Numbered from the stretch's first letter, positions 7,570 through 15,401 are shown. The stretch is DNA of 32,151 bases from HyVt-337 sp964428895 (GCA_964428895.1 CAYRZU010000037.1:1-32151), one strand, 5' to 3'. Translations and numbers: made by a program. The notes: a model not told the origin generated them from the sequence alone.

Positions 7570-8781
7570 ATGAGGCAATTGATCGCATTGACGGCCGTGG
7601 CGCTGCTATTGGCAGCGACGGCTGGTGCAACGCCGGATTCGGCGACGGGCGGCTACGGCATGTCGTGGTCGGTATCGTACCAGCAGTTGGGCGACGGCAC
7701 GTGGGAGTACGGCTACGACATCTTCGCCGAAGGTCACGTGGAGTACTATGATTACTTCACGATGATGTTCGAGTTCGGCGACGGCAGCGCCGTCACCGAC
7801 CACATCTCGAACCTGTACGACACCGGCGGCGTTCCCGAGTTGCGTGATTTCTGGACCGTCAACGGCATCCTCGGCAACGGCGGCGGCCACTGGTACTGGG
7901 GCGCGGTGCAAACCGGCGTGCAGGCGTCGTATGGCGACCTGGGCACGGACACCTGGGACCAAGACCCGGGCCAAATCACGGCCGACGCGGAGCGCTGGCT
8001 GTACGATCCGGTCTACGCCGCAGGCAGCGGCATGGATAACCCCTTCCACGTCCCGTCGGACTACGCGATGTGGGCGGGCAACGGCAGCACGCAGGGCGAC
8101 GCCGCTTACGGCCTGTGGGCGGGCCAGCCGGGTGACCTGACGGTTTACGGCGGGAGCTACTACACGCCCCTGGCCAATCACCTGATGTTCGACATGACCT
8201 GGTTCATCGGCGGGCACATGTACAACGGCACGTACGGCCCGGAACTGATGGCCACCATTCGCATCGTCAGCGAGATGGGTCCCTACGGCGAGGTCAGCGC
8301 GCAGTTCTACAGCTCCGGCACGTCCGGCATCGGCGCCATCGTGGCCCCGGGCTTTTCTCCGGCGGACTTCGACATGGACGGTGACGTCGACGCCGACGAC
8401 ATCGACACCCTCTGCGCCAACATGGGCTCGGTTGATCTGTCGACCTATGACCTCGACGGTAGCGGCGTGGTGGATGAGGGCGACTTCATCTTCCTGATCG
8501 AGACCTACGCCGAGTGGGACAACGGCGTAGGCACCTACGTGGGCGATTTCAACCTCGACGGCGTGGTCAACGCCACCGACCTGCAGATCATGAAGGGCAG
8601 CTTCGGCTCGTCCGGCGTGGGTTACGCCTTGGGCAACGCCAACTGCGACACGTTCGTTAACGCCACCGACCTGCAGATCCTCAAGAGCACCTTCGGTTCG
8701 GCGGCGGCAGCCGTTCCCGAGCCGCTGACGATCGGCCTGCTGGCGGTTGGCGCCACGGCGCTGATTCGTCGGAAACGCTAG
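7570..8781 (+). CDS. Secreted PEP-CTERM protein with EF-hand and dockerin-like repeats (paralogue A)
   Basis: 403-residue exported protein of unknown role. A signal peptide covers about residues 1-20 (ALTAVALLLAATAGA). A Tyr/Trp/Gly-rich domain of about 240 residues follows. The tail has four calcium-loop-like segments: DFDMDGDVDADD (about 267), DLDGSGVVDEGD (about 294), DFNLDGVVNATD (about 326) and NANCDTFVNATD (about 357); the last two form a dockerin-type pair. The C-terminus is a PEP-CTERM anchor: VPEP, a short hydrophobic stretch, then RRKR, the signal cut by an exosortase. AAGGAG lies 7 bases before the ATG. The N-terminal domain is clearly homologous to the protein at 10136-11380 (shared FEFGDG, FWTVNG, TGVQASYGDL). 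No exosortase gene lies in this window. Confidence 0.85.
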   Translation: MRQLIALTAVALLLAATAGATPDSATGGYGMSWSVSYQQLGDGTWEYGYDIFAEGHVEYYDYFTMMFEFGDGSAVTDHISNLYDTGGVPELRDFWTVNGILGNGGGHWYWGAVQTGVQASYGDLGTDTWDQDPGQITADAERWLYDPVYAAGSGMDNPFHVPSDYAMWAGNGSTQGDAAYGLWAGQPGDLTVYGGSYYTPLANHLMFDMTWFIGGHMYNGTYGPELMATIRIVSEMGPYGEVSAQFYSSGTSGIGAIVAPGFSPADFDMDGDVDADDIDTLCANMGSVDLSTYDLDGSGVVDEGDFIFLIETYAEWDNGVGTYVGDFNLDGVVNATDLQIMKGSFGSSGVGYALGNANCDTFVNATDLQILKSTFGSAAAAVPEPLTIGLLAVGATALIRRKR

Positions 8782-8794
8782 TCGTACAAGCACA

Positions 8795-8839
8795 CCGGCA
8801 AGAGCGTGGCGGGAACGATCCCGGCCACGCTCTTGTCGG
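8795..8839 (+). terminator. Strong 16-bp hairpin after paralogue A
   Basis: CCGGCAAGAGCGTGGC (8795-8810) pairs with GCCACGCTCTTGTCGG (8824-8839), with a single G-U pair and a 13-base loop. No proper T-tract follows, so it may end transcription incompletely or act as an mRNA-stabilising hairpin between the first two genes. Confidence 0.6.
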
Positions 8840-8866
8840 TCAACTATTGGGGGGGGGAGGCACACC

Positions 8867-9913
8867 ATGCATCAACGATTGTTGTTGGGGCTGTTGGTGG
8901 CGGTGGCCCTGCTGGCCGGGCCCGTCTGGGCTGAAGGCGAAGGCTACATCGAATTGGTCAGCGCCACGCCGACTACGTATGAAGGCACGCCGGCCTGGGA
9001 GTACTACTACGACGTCTACTCCGGCGGGCTGGGCTCGGCGAGCCAGATTTGGTTCCACGGCTTCGACGCCAACGAGCTCCTGAACCCGCTTAACCAGCGG
9101 TGGGACGCCTCGGCCGCCGAAGGCTGGAGCGAGGCCTACTGGGGCGATTTCCCCTCCTACGGCAGTGCGGACCTGACCGAGTGGGAGCTGTCGGGCGTGG
9201 AGGGGGAAATGCTCAACCCCATTCACGCGCCCAGCGAATACCTGGTGGACGAAGACATGGCCGACGCCTTCCTGTACTCGGGCGACATCACCGGCGCCGA
9301 CGAGTTGCACTATTGGTACGGCAGCATCGCCCAATACATCCCCGGCCTGTACATGACGATTCGGTTGGTCCATCCGCTGGGTCCGGGCGACATCAGCTAT
9401 AGCATCATCGGCCCGTTCTACTGGGAGCAACAGAATGCGACCATCGTCGGTCCGGCGGTCGTGGTCGGGCCGCCCGGCGACTTCGACGCGGACGGCGACA
9501 TCGACGCCGACGATGTGAACATCCTCTGCGCCAACATGGGCGGGGACGTAAATCCCTACGACCTGGACGAGGACGGCGACGTCGATGAAGACGACATGAT
9601 CTACCTGGTCAACACCCTGGTCGAATACGACACTGACGGCGACGGGACCGTCGACGGGACCGGGACCTACGTCGGCGATTTCGACCTGAACGGCGTGGTC
9701 AACGCCACCGACCTGCAGCTCATGAAGGCCAGCTTCGGTCTCAGCGCCATCGGCTATGCCGATGGCAACGCCAACTGCGACACCGTGGTCAACGCCACCG
9801 ACCTGCAAATCCTCAAGGGCAACTTCGGCCTGGCGGCTTCGGCCGTGCCCGAGCCGGCGACGATCGCCCTGCTGAGCCTGGGCGGGTTGGCCCTGGTCCG
9901 CAGACGGCGCTAG
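8867..9913 (+). CDS. Secreted PEP-CTERM protein with EF-hand and dockerin-like repeats (unrelated head)
   Basis: 348-residue exported protein. The signal peptide is about residues 1-22 (LLLGLLVAVALLAGPVWA). The N-terminal 180 residues are acidic and aromatic and do not resemble the heads of the two flanking genes. The tail does: DFDADGDIDADD (about 205), DLDEDGDVDEDD (about 231), DFDLNGVVNATD (about 271), NANCDTVVNATD (about 301), then VPEP, a hydrophobic stretch and RRRR. Exosortase sorting to the cell surface and calcium binding are inferred from these families. The start is set by a GGGAGG sequence within a run of nine G (8849-8857), close before the ATG. It may share the upstream transcript or have its own promoter. 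Confidence 0.82.
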   Translation: MHQRLLLGLLVAVALLAGPVWAEGEGYIELVSATPTTYEGTPAWEYYYDVYSGGLGSASQIWFHGFDANELLNPLNQRWDASAAEGWSEAYWGDFPSYGSADLTEWELSGVEGEMLNPIHAPSEYLVDEDMADAFLYSGDITGADELHYWYGSIAQYIPGLYMTIRLVHPLGPGDISYSIIGPFYWEQQNATIVGPAVVVGPPGDFDADGDIDADDVNILCANMGGDVNPYDLDEDGDVDEDDMIYLVNTLVEYDTDGDGTVDGTGTYVGDFDLNGVVNATDLQLMKASFGLSAIGYADGNANCDTVVNATDLQILKGNFGLAASAVPEPATIALLSLGGLALVRRRR

Positions 9914-9942
9914 CCGATCGAGGCATCTATCGAAACGTTCTC

Positions 9943-9979
9943 GCGCGGTGGGTTTCCGGACCCACTGCGCTTTCGTTTG
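9943..9979 (+). terminator. Intrinsic terminator after the second PEP-CTERM gene
   Basis: GCGCGGTGGGT (9943-9953) pairs with ACCCACTGCGC (9960-9970) around TTCCGG, with one G-U pair, and is followed directly by the T-rich TTTCGTTTG. Confidence 0.8.
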
Positions 9980-10029
9980 CAGCGGGCCCTGGGCAGGCCG
10001 TCCCTGTCGCCGTAGGGGGGGAAAACGGG

Positions 10030-10035
10030 TATAAT
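10030..10035 (+). promoter_or_regulatory. -10 element of the third PEP-CTERM gene
   Basis: A perfect TATAAT at 10030-10035 in an otherwise GC-rich gap, downstream of the preceding terminator and about 100 bases before the ATG at 10136. No recognisable -35 hexamer lies 16-18 bases upstream, so an activator or another sigma factor may be needed. Confidence 0.5.
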
Positions 10036-10135
10036 ACTCAAGCTCGCGTTGGCCGCGGGCCGGAGGTGGGCCGGGAGTTCGCTGGCCAGCCCCGGAAGCT
10101 GAGAGACAACGTATTTGTGGGGCAGGAGCGGCGTG

Positions 10136-11380
10136 ATGCAATCGATTCAACGGATGGGTGTGGTGGTGGTGCTGGCGGTCTCGGCCGTGACGGCCCAGGC
10201 GTATGTCTACGCGCCGCAGACGGGCACGGGGAAGTACGGCATCTCCACGGCGGTCTCCGCCAAGTGGCTGGGCAATGGCCAATGGGAGTACGCCTACGAC
10301 GTCTTCGGCCAGGGCACCTTCGACTACTACGACTACGTCCGGATGATGTTCGAGTTCGGCGACGGTGGATCCAGCGCCGACCACATCCTGAACCTTTACG
10401 ATCCCGGCACGGGACCTCAGTTGCGGGAGTTCTGGACCGTTAACGGCCTGACCGGCAACAACGGCGGCCATTGGTATTGGGGCGGCGTGGAAACCGGCGT
10501 ACAGGCGTCCTACGGTGACCTGGCCACCGACACCTGGATCATCGACCCCTCGGACGGCCTGGCCGCCGGGAATCGGTGGTTTCTCGATCACACCTACGCC
10601 GCGGCGGCGGGAATCGCCAACCCCTTCCACGATCCCCTGGACTACGGCCGATGGGCGGGCAACAGCTACTACACCGGACAAGGCGATTGCGCCTTCGGGC
10701 TGATCGGCGGCTGGGCGACCGACGCCGACGGCGACGGGCTGGCCGACGACATCGACTACGAGATGACCTGGTTTCTGGGCGGGCACGTGTACGGGGCGAC
10801 GGCCCCGCAGCTGCTGGCCACCGTCCGCGTGGTCAGCGACCTGGGCCCCTACGGGCAGATGCGGTTCAAGTATTACAGTTCCGCCTCGCAGTACACGAGC
10901 TTCGTGTTGGCCCCGGCGCTGACGCCGGCGGGCCTGGGCGACTTCGACGGCGACGGCGACGTCGACGCTGACGACATCGACCTGCTCTGCGCGAACATCG
11001 GCGGTGACCCAGCCACCTACGACCTCGACGGCGACGGCGACGGCGACGTGGATGAAGACGATCTTCTAGTCCTGATCGAGACGCTCACCGAGTGGGATAA
11101 CGGCGTCGACTCCGGGGTGGGTACGTTCCGGGGCGACTTCAACCTCGACGGCGTGGTCGACCTGACCGACCTGCAGATCATGAAGGCCAGCTTTGGCTCG
11201 GGCGGCCACGGCTACGCCGCCGGCAACGCCAACTGCGACAGCGTGGTCGACCTGACCGACCTGCAGATCATGACGCAATCCTTCGGCTCGACCGCCGCCG
11301 CAGCCGTGCCGGAACCGCTGACGATTGGCCTGCTGGGCCTGGGCGGCTTGGCGCTGGTCCGCAGACGGCGAAAGCGTTAG
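10136..11380 (+). CDS. Secreted PEP-CTERM protein with EF-hand and dockerin-like repeats (paralogue B)
   Basis: 414-residue exported protein, paralogue of the one at 7570-8781. The signal peptide is about residues 1-21 (VVVVLAVSAVTAQA). The head repeats paralogue A's blocks: EYAYDVFGQG, RMMFEFGDGG, FWTVNGLTGNNGGHWYWGG, TGVQASYGDL, NPFHDPLDYGRWAGN. The tail contains DFDGDGDVDADD, a longer aspartate-rich loop (DLDGDGDGDVDEDD), then DFNLDGVVDLTD and NANCDSVVDLTD as a dockerin pair, ending in VPEP, a hydrophobic stretch and RRRRKR. The ATG at 10136 has GGAG 7 bases upstream; an in-frame TTG at 10115 is disfavoured. The role is unknown; a structural or cell-surface calcium-binding role is inference. 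Confidence 0.85.
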   Translation: MQSIQRMGVVVVLAVSAVTAQAYVYAPQTGTGKYGISTAVSAKWLGNGQWEYAYDVFGQGTFDYYDYVRMMFEFGDGGSSADHILNLYDPGTGPQLREFWTVNGLTGNNGGHWYWGGVETGVQASYGDLATDTWIIDPSDGLAAGNRWFLDHTYAAAAGIANPFHDPLDYGRWAGNSYYTGQGDCAFGLIGGWATDADGDGLADDIDYEMTWFLGGHVYGATAPQLLATVRVVSDLGPYGQMRFKYYSSASQYTSFVLAPALTPAGLGDFDGDGDVDADDIDLLCANIGGDPATYDLDGDGDGDVDEDDLLVLIETLTEWDNGVDSGVGTFRGDFNLDGVVDLTDLQIMKASFGSGGHGYAAGNANCDSVVDLTDLQIMTQSFGSTAAAAVPEPLTIGLLGLGGLALVRRRRKR

Positions 11381-11409
11381 CGGACGAGCACAACGATTCA
11401 TCACGCCAG

Positions 11410-11442
11410 CGCGGCGGGTACCCCGACCCGCCGCGTTCGTTT
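11410..11442. terminator. Terminator between convergent genes
   Basis: CGCGGCGGGT (11410-11419) pairs perfectly with ACCCGCCGCG (11426-11435) around ACCCCG, followed by TTCGTTT. It ends the plus-strand PEP-CTERM transcript and may also serve the minus-strand regulator gene ending at 11447. Confidence 0.75.
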
Positions 11443-11446
11443 GCGC

Positions 11447-11743
11447 TTAGGGCTGAGGGTTGATGATGGTCTTGAGGGAGTCGAGGTAGTCTTCGAACGC
11501 CCGGCGCCCGGAGCGGGTCAGGCGGCAGAAGGTCTTGGGGCGGCGCTGGACGAACGCTTTGCGGGCGCGGATGTAGCCGGCCGCGGTGAGCTTGTCCAAG
11601 TGGGCGCCGAGGTTGCCGTCGCTGAGGCCCAGGTGCTTTCGCAGGAAGGTGAATTCCACTTCCGCGTCGGGCTCAAGGGCGGCCAGCGTGGCCATCACCT
11701 GCAGGCGGGCGGGCTGATGGATCAGGTCGTCGATCCGGGCCAT
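11447..11743 (-). CDS. Winged-helix transcriptional regulator (HTH_34 / MarR-ArsR-like)
   Basis: 98-residue single-domain DNA-binding protein. The winged helix spans about residues 12-80: LIHQPARLQVMATLAAL, the recognition region LRKHLGLSDGNLGAHLDKL, then the wing with AGYIRARKAFVQRRPKTFCRLT and a C-terminal helix. This order fits small regulators that dimerise and bind palindromes without a separate effector domain. It starts 4 bases after the stop of the membrane-protein gene, with GGAGG 7 bases before its ATG, so the two genes are co-transcribed. A 12-bp palindrome over the predicted promoter of the pair (12397-12408) is a candidate target, suggesting autoregulation; that is inference. Confidence 0.8.
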   Translation of the reverse strand: MARIDDLIHQPARLQVMATLAALEPDAEVEFTFLRKHLGLSDGNLGAHLDKLTAAGYIRARKAFVQRRPKTFCRLTRSGRRAFEDYLDSLKTIINPQP

Positions 11744-11747
11744 GGCG

Positions 11748-12347
11748 CTACCTCCACCGCCAGGTCAAGTAAGCGCCGGAGACCAACAACGCCCCGCCGC
11801 CGGTGGCGGCCAGCCAGAGATTCATCCACTCCGGGTAGAACACGAAGTACCCGCCAAAGGTCAATGCGGTCACGAGTACGCCCAGCGCCACAAAGAACGA
11901 CATCCGCAGCCACAGGCCCATCACTACGTAGGCGAACATGATGGCGGTGGTGATGAAGGCGCCCATCTGCTCGCCCCGCCACGGCGTCAGGAGCGTCAGC
12001 CAGATGGGGATGTAGACCATCGCCGCCAGCCAGAACAGCCCCAGCCGCCGGCCGAGCTGCTTGGCTGATTCACTCAGCACCGGCCCGCGCGCCGGGCGGA
12101 CCCAGCCCAGGTAGGCCGTCCCCGCGATCCCGCAGACGTCGCCGATCAGCCACGCCCACCCCGCAGCCTCGTAAGCGAAATGCGTGATGACGAAGCACGT
12201 CGCATAGATCAGGCCCCACAAGATCAGAATCGGCCCGACTCCCGAGTAGGTCACCTTCGTCCGTACGCTTTGCATCGCTTGCTCGGCTTCACCCAGCGCA
12301 TCCCGCGCGTCAAGCGCGCCGGCAGATTGTTGGTCCATCATGTCCAT
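11748..12347 (-). CDS. Six-helix integral membrane protein of unknown function, paired with the winged-helix regulator
   Basis: 199 residues. A short soluble N-terminus is followed by six likely membrane helices at about 36-58, 62-83, 101-121, 128-147, 149-171 and 174-197. I do not recognise a catalytic or transport motif. The ATG at 12347 follows AAGGGG with 5 bases between. It is the first gene of a two-gene unit with the regulator at 11447-11743. Pairing of a small membrane protein with such a winged-helix regulator suggests the regulator controls, or is sensed through, its partner, but nothing in the sequence proves it. Confidence 0.7.
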   Translation of the reverse strand: MDMMDQQSAGALDARDALGEAEQAMQSVRTKVTYSGVGPILILWGLIYATCFVITHFAYEAAGWAWLIGDVCGIAGTAYLGWVRPARGPVLSESAKQLGRRLGLFWLAAMVYIPIWLTLLTPWRGEQMGAFITTAIMFAYVVMGLWLRMSFFVALGVLVTALTFGGYFVFYPEWMNLWLAATGGGALLVSGAYLTWRWR

Positions 12348-12396
12348 GCTATGCCCCTTTCAGATAGACAGACTGAGACCATGTTGCTCTGCCATC

Positions 12397-12426
12397 CAGA
12401 GTACTCTGCACCGTATACTACATCAA
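12397..12426 (-). promoter_or_regulatory. Predicted promoter with overlapping palindromic operator for the membrane protein/regulator pair
   Basis: On the minus strand TTGATG (12426-12421) is followed after 17 bases by TACTCT (12403-12398). The perfect 12-bp palindrome CAGAGTACTCTG (12397-12408) covers the -10 element. A dimeric regulator bound here would block RNA polymerase. Confidence 0.45.
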
Positions 12427-12480
12427 GGTCGTTTTCGAGATTCTCTGTGCCGCTCGACGGCCTCGGCCCATCCTGCAGGA

Positions 12481-12508
12481 TTATCCCTTGCATCCCCTGC
12501 ATCCCTGC
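12481..12508 (+). repeat. Copy 2 of the 28-bp repeat, again 46 bases before a start codon
   Basis: Matches 4841-4868 with three mismatches and ends exactly 46 bases before the ATG at 12555. The sequence on either side of the two copies is largely unrelated. Confidence 0.7.
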
Positions 12509-12554
12509 GAAACAGTGTGGGCCGAATCACAGGTCACGAGCGGGAGACGCGCAG

Positions 12555-14006
12555 ATGCAACTTCCAAGCAGGCGACACGACTTGCCCGAGCCCAAGCGGT
12601 GGATTCGCCTGGTCGGGCCCGGCGCGATTATGGTGGCCACGTCGTTGGGCTCGGGGGAGATCTACTTTTGGCCCCACCTGAGCGTGTCGGTGGGCGCGTG
12701 CGTGTTGCTGTTGGGGTTGGGAGCCATCTGGCTGCAATACGTGATGAACACCGAAATCAGCCGCTACACGCTGACCACGGGCGAAACGATTCTTCGGGGC
12801 TTCGACCGCCTGTGGCGGCCGCTGCCGTGGATCATCCTGGCCTGCTGCACGCTGCCGTGGATTTGGCCCGGGTGGGCGATGGGGGCCTCCCACGCCGCCA
12901 CCTGGCTGGTCGGCGGCGACGCCAAACTATTCGGCGTGGGCTCACTGCTTCTGGCGGGCGTGCTGCTGTCGGTGGGGCGAACGTTGTACAAATCGCTGGA
13001 GACCACGCAGATCATCATGATCGTGTGCATGGTGGTCGGCGCTGTGGCCATGTTCTTCTTGGCTAGGGCGTACCTGGCGGTGACGGGCGCCGGCGCATCG
13101 TTCACCGCCGAGGCGGCCGACCGCCTGTGCGGCACGGATGTGGCTGTGATCCTGACGGCCGTCGCGTTTTGCGGGGCCGGAGGGACGATCAATCTCACCC
13201 AGAGCAATTACATCAAGGAGAAGCGTTTCGGCATGGCTGCATTCGTCTCGCGGCTAGTCAATCCGCTGGCGCTTCGGTCGGCAGCGGCCGACCGCGGCGA
13301 GGCTCGGGCCAAAGGCGACACCCGCGGAGAAGGCTTTCTCTACTCCCCCTCACCTGACAACGACGCCAAGTGGCGCCGTTGGTGGCGAGAGGCCCGGAAG
13401 GAACAGCTCATCAACTTCTTCGCGGTCGGGTCGATCGGACTGCTACTGCTGTCGCTGATCGCGGTGCAACTGGTGGGCGACCAAACACCCGAGCCGAAGA
13501 TGGGCCTGCTGACCCAGGAAATGACGGCCGCCACCGGCCTGTGGGCGCCGGCGGGCAAGCTATTCGCGGTGATGGTGATGTTGGTGTTCTTCACCTCGGA
13601 GATCGGCGTGCTGGATCACGTCGCCCGCCTGGCTGCCAACATTGCCACGGTCAAGGGGCTCGTCAGCGCCAAGGTCGGTTGGCGGACCGAAGGGGCGATC
13701 TACCTTTACACGCTGTGGACCATGATCGCAGCCGGCATTTTCATCCTGCTAGTCCTGGACATCCAAAGCCCGCCCAAGCTGCTGGTGATCGCCGGCTGCC
13801 TGTCGGCGATCGCGATGTTCATCTACACCTTCGCCTTGCTGCGCCTCAACCGTGCCGCCAGGCGCGAATGGCGCCGCCTTGAACCGGCGGCCACGCTGAA
13901 CCCCTTCCGCCCGCCGGCCTGGCGGACGGCGCTGCTGATCGTCGCCTGCGCGATCTTCGGCGTCCTTAGCGCCCTGGCCATCGCCGAACACGCGGGGCTG
14001 ATCTAA
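12555..14006 (+). CDS. Nramp-related transporter lacking the usual metal-binding motifs
   Basis: 483-residue inner-membrane protein with about 11-12 hydrophobic helices, related to the Nramp family of divalent-metal/proton symporters. The first helix reads GPGAIMVATSLGSGE where true Nramps have DPGN, and in the helix-6 region (AGGTINLTQSNYIKEKRFGM) I see no MPH motif. The blocks NTEISRYTLTTGETILRGF and PGWAMG fit a bacterial Nramp-like branch. Because the usual metal ligands are absent, Mn/Fe transport should not be assumed. The ATG at 12555 has GGGAG 8 bases upstream; the longer open frame to the left is antisense to the neighbouring membrane protein. It is the first gene of a probable operon with the nitroreductase 13 bases downstream. 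Confidence 0.8.
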   Translation: MQLPSRRHDLPEPKRWIRLVGPGAIMVATSLGSGEIYFWPHLSVSVGACVLLLGLGAIWLQYVMNTEISRYTLTTGETILRGFDRLWRPLPWIILACCTLPWIWPGWAMGASHAATWLVGGDAKLFGVGSLLLAGVLLSVGRTLYKSLETTQIIMIVCMVVGAVAMFFLARAYLAVTGAGASFTAEAADRLCGTDVAVILTAVAFCGAGGTINLTQSNYIKEKRFGMAAFVSRLVNPLALRSAAADRGEARAKGDTRGEGFLYSPSPDNDAKWRRWWREARKEQLINFFAVGSIGLLLLSLIAVQLVGDQTPEPKMGLLTQEMTAATGLWAPAGKLFAVMVMLVFFTSEIGVLDHVARLAANIATVKGLVSAKVGWRTEGAIYLYTLWTMIAAGIFILLVLDIQSPPKLLVIAGCLSAIAMFIYTFALLRLNRAARREWRRLEPAATLNPFRPPAWRTALLIVACAIFGVLSALAIAEHAGLI

Positions 14007-14019
14007 CGGGAGACACACC

Positions 14020-14586
14020 ATGCTCAGAGACCTGATCACAGCCAATCGCAGCACGCGGCGATTCGATGAATCGCACGCCGTTGATCGCGGAACCTTGGTA
14101 GAACTGGTGGACTTGGCACGCCTCAGCGCGTCCGGCGGGAACGGTCAGCCGCTCAAGTTCATCCTGTCCGCGGATGCGGCGACCAACGCGGCGATCTTCG
14201 CCAACCTGGCCTGGGCGGGCTTTCTGAAGGACTGGCCCGGGCCCGGCGAGGGCGAGCGCCCGGTCGCGTATGTCGTGATCGTGTGCGATACCGACATCGC
14301 CCAGGGCGCCGGCGTCGATCACGGTATCGCGGCCCAGAGCATCCTGCTAGGCGCCGTCGAGAAGGGCCTGGGCGGATGCATCCTCGGCGCCATCAATCAC
14401 ACCGGCCTGCGGACGGCGCTGTCCCTGGACAACCGTTACGAAATCCTTCTGGTGCTCGCCCTCGGCGCCCCGGGCGAGACAATCCAGATCGAACCCGTGC
14501 CGCCCGACGGCAAGACCGCCTACTGGCGAGACGACGCCGGCGTCCACCACGTGCCCAAACGTTCGCTCGATGAGATCATTCTTTGA
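14020..14586 (+). CDS. Nitroreductase-family FMN oxidoreductase
   Basis: 188-residue flavoprotein expected to reduce substrates with NAD(P)H in the cytoplasm, usually as a dimer. Family marks are RSTRRF near residue 10 (FMN phosphate contact), ASGGNGQPLKFI near 43, and a C-terminal GLGGCILGAI-type stretch near 119. The length is typical of the short nitroreductases. A GGGAG site lies before the ATG and the gene follows the transporter by 13 bases, so they are probably co-transcribed. The physiological substrate is not deducible; ring reduction, quinone reduction or nitro-group reduction all occur in this family. Confidence 0.85.
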   Translation: MLRDLITANRSTRRFDESHAVDRGTLVELVDLARLSASGGNGQPLKFILSADAATNAAIFANLAWAGFLKDWPGPGEGERPVAYVVIVCDTDIAQGAGVDHGIAAQSILLGAVEKGLGGCILGAINHTGLRTALSLDNRYEILLVLALGAPGETIQIEPVPPDGKTAYWRDDAGVHHVPKRSLDEIIL

Positions 14587-14636
14587 GCAGGCCCGAACGA
14601 ACCGAGCACGCTCAAGAGACTAAGGAGCCGTCCGCC

Positions 14637-15401
14637 ATGACCACAACGAGAGTCAGCCCCTGGCCGTTCCTGAAGGTCATGATGGTGCTCGCCGGCGCCG
14701 CCGGGGCCGTGTTCATCGGCTATCAGATCTACATCGCTCGGCTCTGCCAACCCGAACCGCAGCGGCTAACCTGCGCCGAGCTCGCCGCCAACGGCCCGGG
14801 CGACAACGCCTATGTCATCCTGACCGACGCCTTTGCCCCTTCCACGTGGTTCGTCTACCAGGCCAAGACCTACGATGAGGATGGGCCCTATGAATATGTC
14901 TACACTCCCATCGTCGACACCGGCGGGCCCTGGTACCAAGAGGCGCTCGCCAGATACGCCAAGGACGGCGAAGATTTTGAAATGCCGCCGCCAAAGGACC
15001 TTCACATCCTTGCCAAGTTCAAGAACATCCGCGACGGCGAACACTTGGCCGAGAAGCTCGATCGGAACGAGATCAAGGGCATGATCATCAACACCTTCTC
15101 GCCGATCACCACGGAGGACGAGCGCCTTATTTCAAGGACCTACCGCGGAACGGATGCTGATGAGTGCTGGGTCCTCGAAATGGATCGGCGCCCCTGGCCG
15201 ATGATCTTGTTAGCCCCCGCCCTGGTCGTAGCCGTTGGGCTCTTTCTGGTAGGGACAACCACAACTATCCGGGACGCCATCAAACGCCGCCATGCAAAGA
15301 CCCCGCCACCCACACCGGAAGGTACGCCTCCCGCTCGGCCCGCCCCCCCCCCCGCCGGGCTGGCCGACGACACCAACAACCCCTACGCCGGGATCGAGTG
15401 A
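14637..15401 (+). CDS. Two-helix membrane protein with proline-rich cytoplasmic tail, unknown function
   Basis: 254 residues; family not recognised. A signal-anchor helix lies at about residues 14-31 (MMVLAGAAGAVFIGYQIYIA). An extracytoplasmic domain of roughly 150 residues follows, then a second helix near 190-207 (MILLAPALVVAVGLFLVG), a basic stretch (RDAIKRRHAK) and a proline-rich tail ending in NNPYAGIE. Predicted topology places both ends in the cytoplasm. AAGGAG lies 9 bases before the ATG at 14637, favouring it over an upstream in-frame codon that overlaps the nitroreductase gene. The stop is followed after only 3 bases by the next gene, so the two are co-translated. Confidence 0.65.
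   Translation: MTTTRVSPWPFLKVMMVLAGAAGAVFIGYQIYIARLCQPEPQRLTCAELAANGPGDNAYVILTDAFAPSTWFVYQAKTYDEDGPYEYVYTPIVDTGGPWYQEALARYAKDGEDFEMPPPKDLHILAKFKNIRDGEHLAEKLDRNEIKGMIINTFSPITTEDERLISRTYRGTDADECWVLEMDRRPWPMILLAPALVVAVGLFLVGTTTTIRDAIKRRHAKTPPPTPEGTPPARPAPPPAGLADDTNNPYAGIE

Noticed and set aside
8840..10786. 648-residue minus-strand open frame through the PEP-CTERM genes
   Set aside because: It crosses two terminators and two genes with signal peptides and sorting signals; it is an antisense shadow.
12180..12554. N-terminal extension of the Nramp-related protein by 125 codons
   Set aside because: It overlaps the divergent membrane-protein gene and its promoter; the ATG at 12555 has GGGAG and begins just before the first helix.
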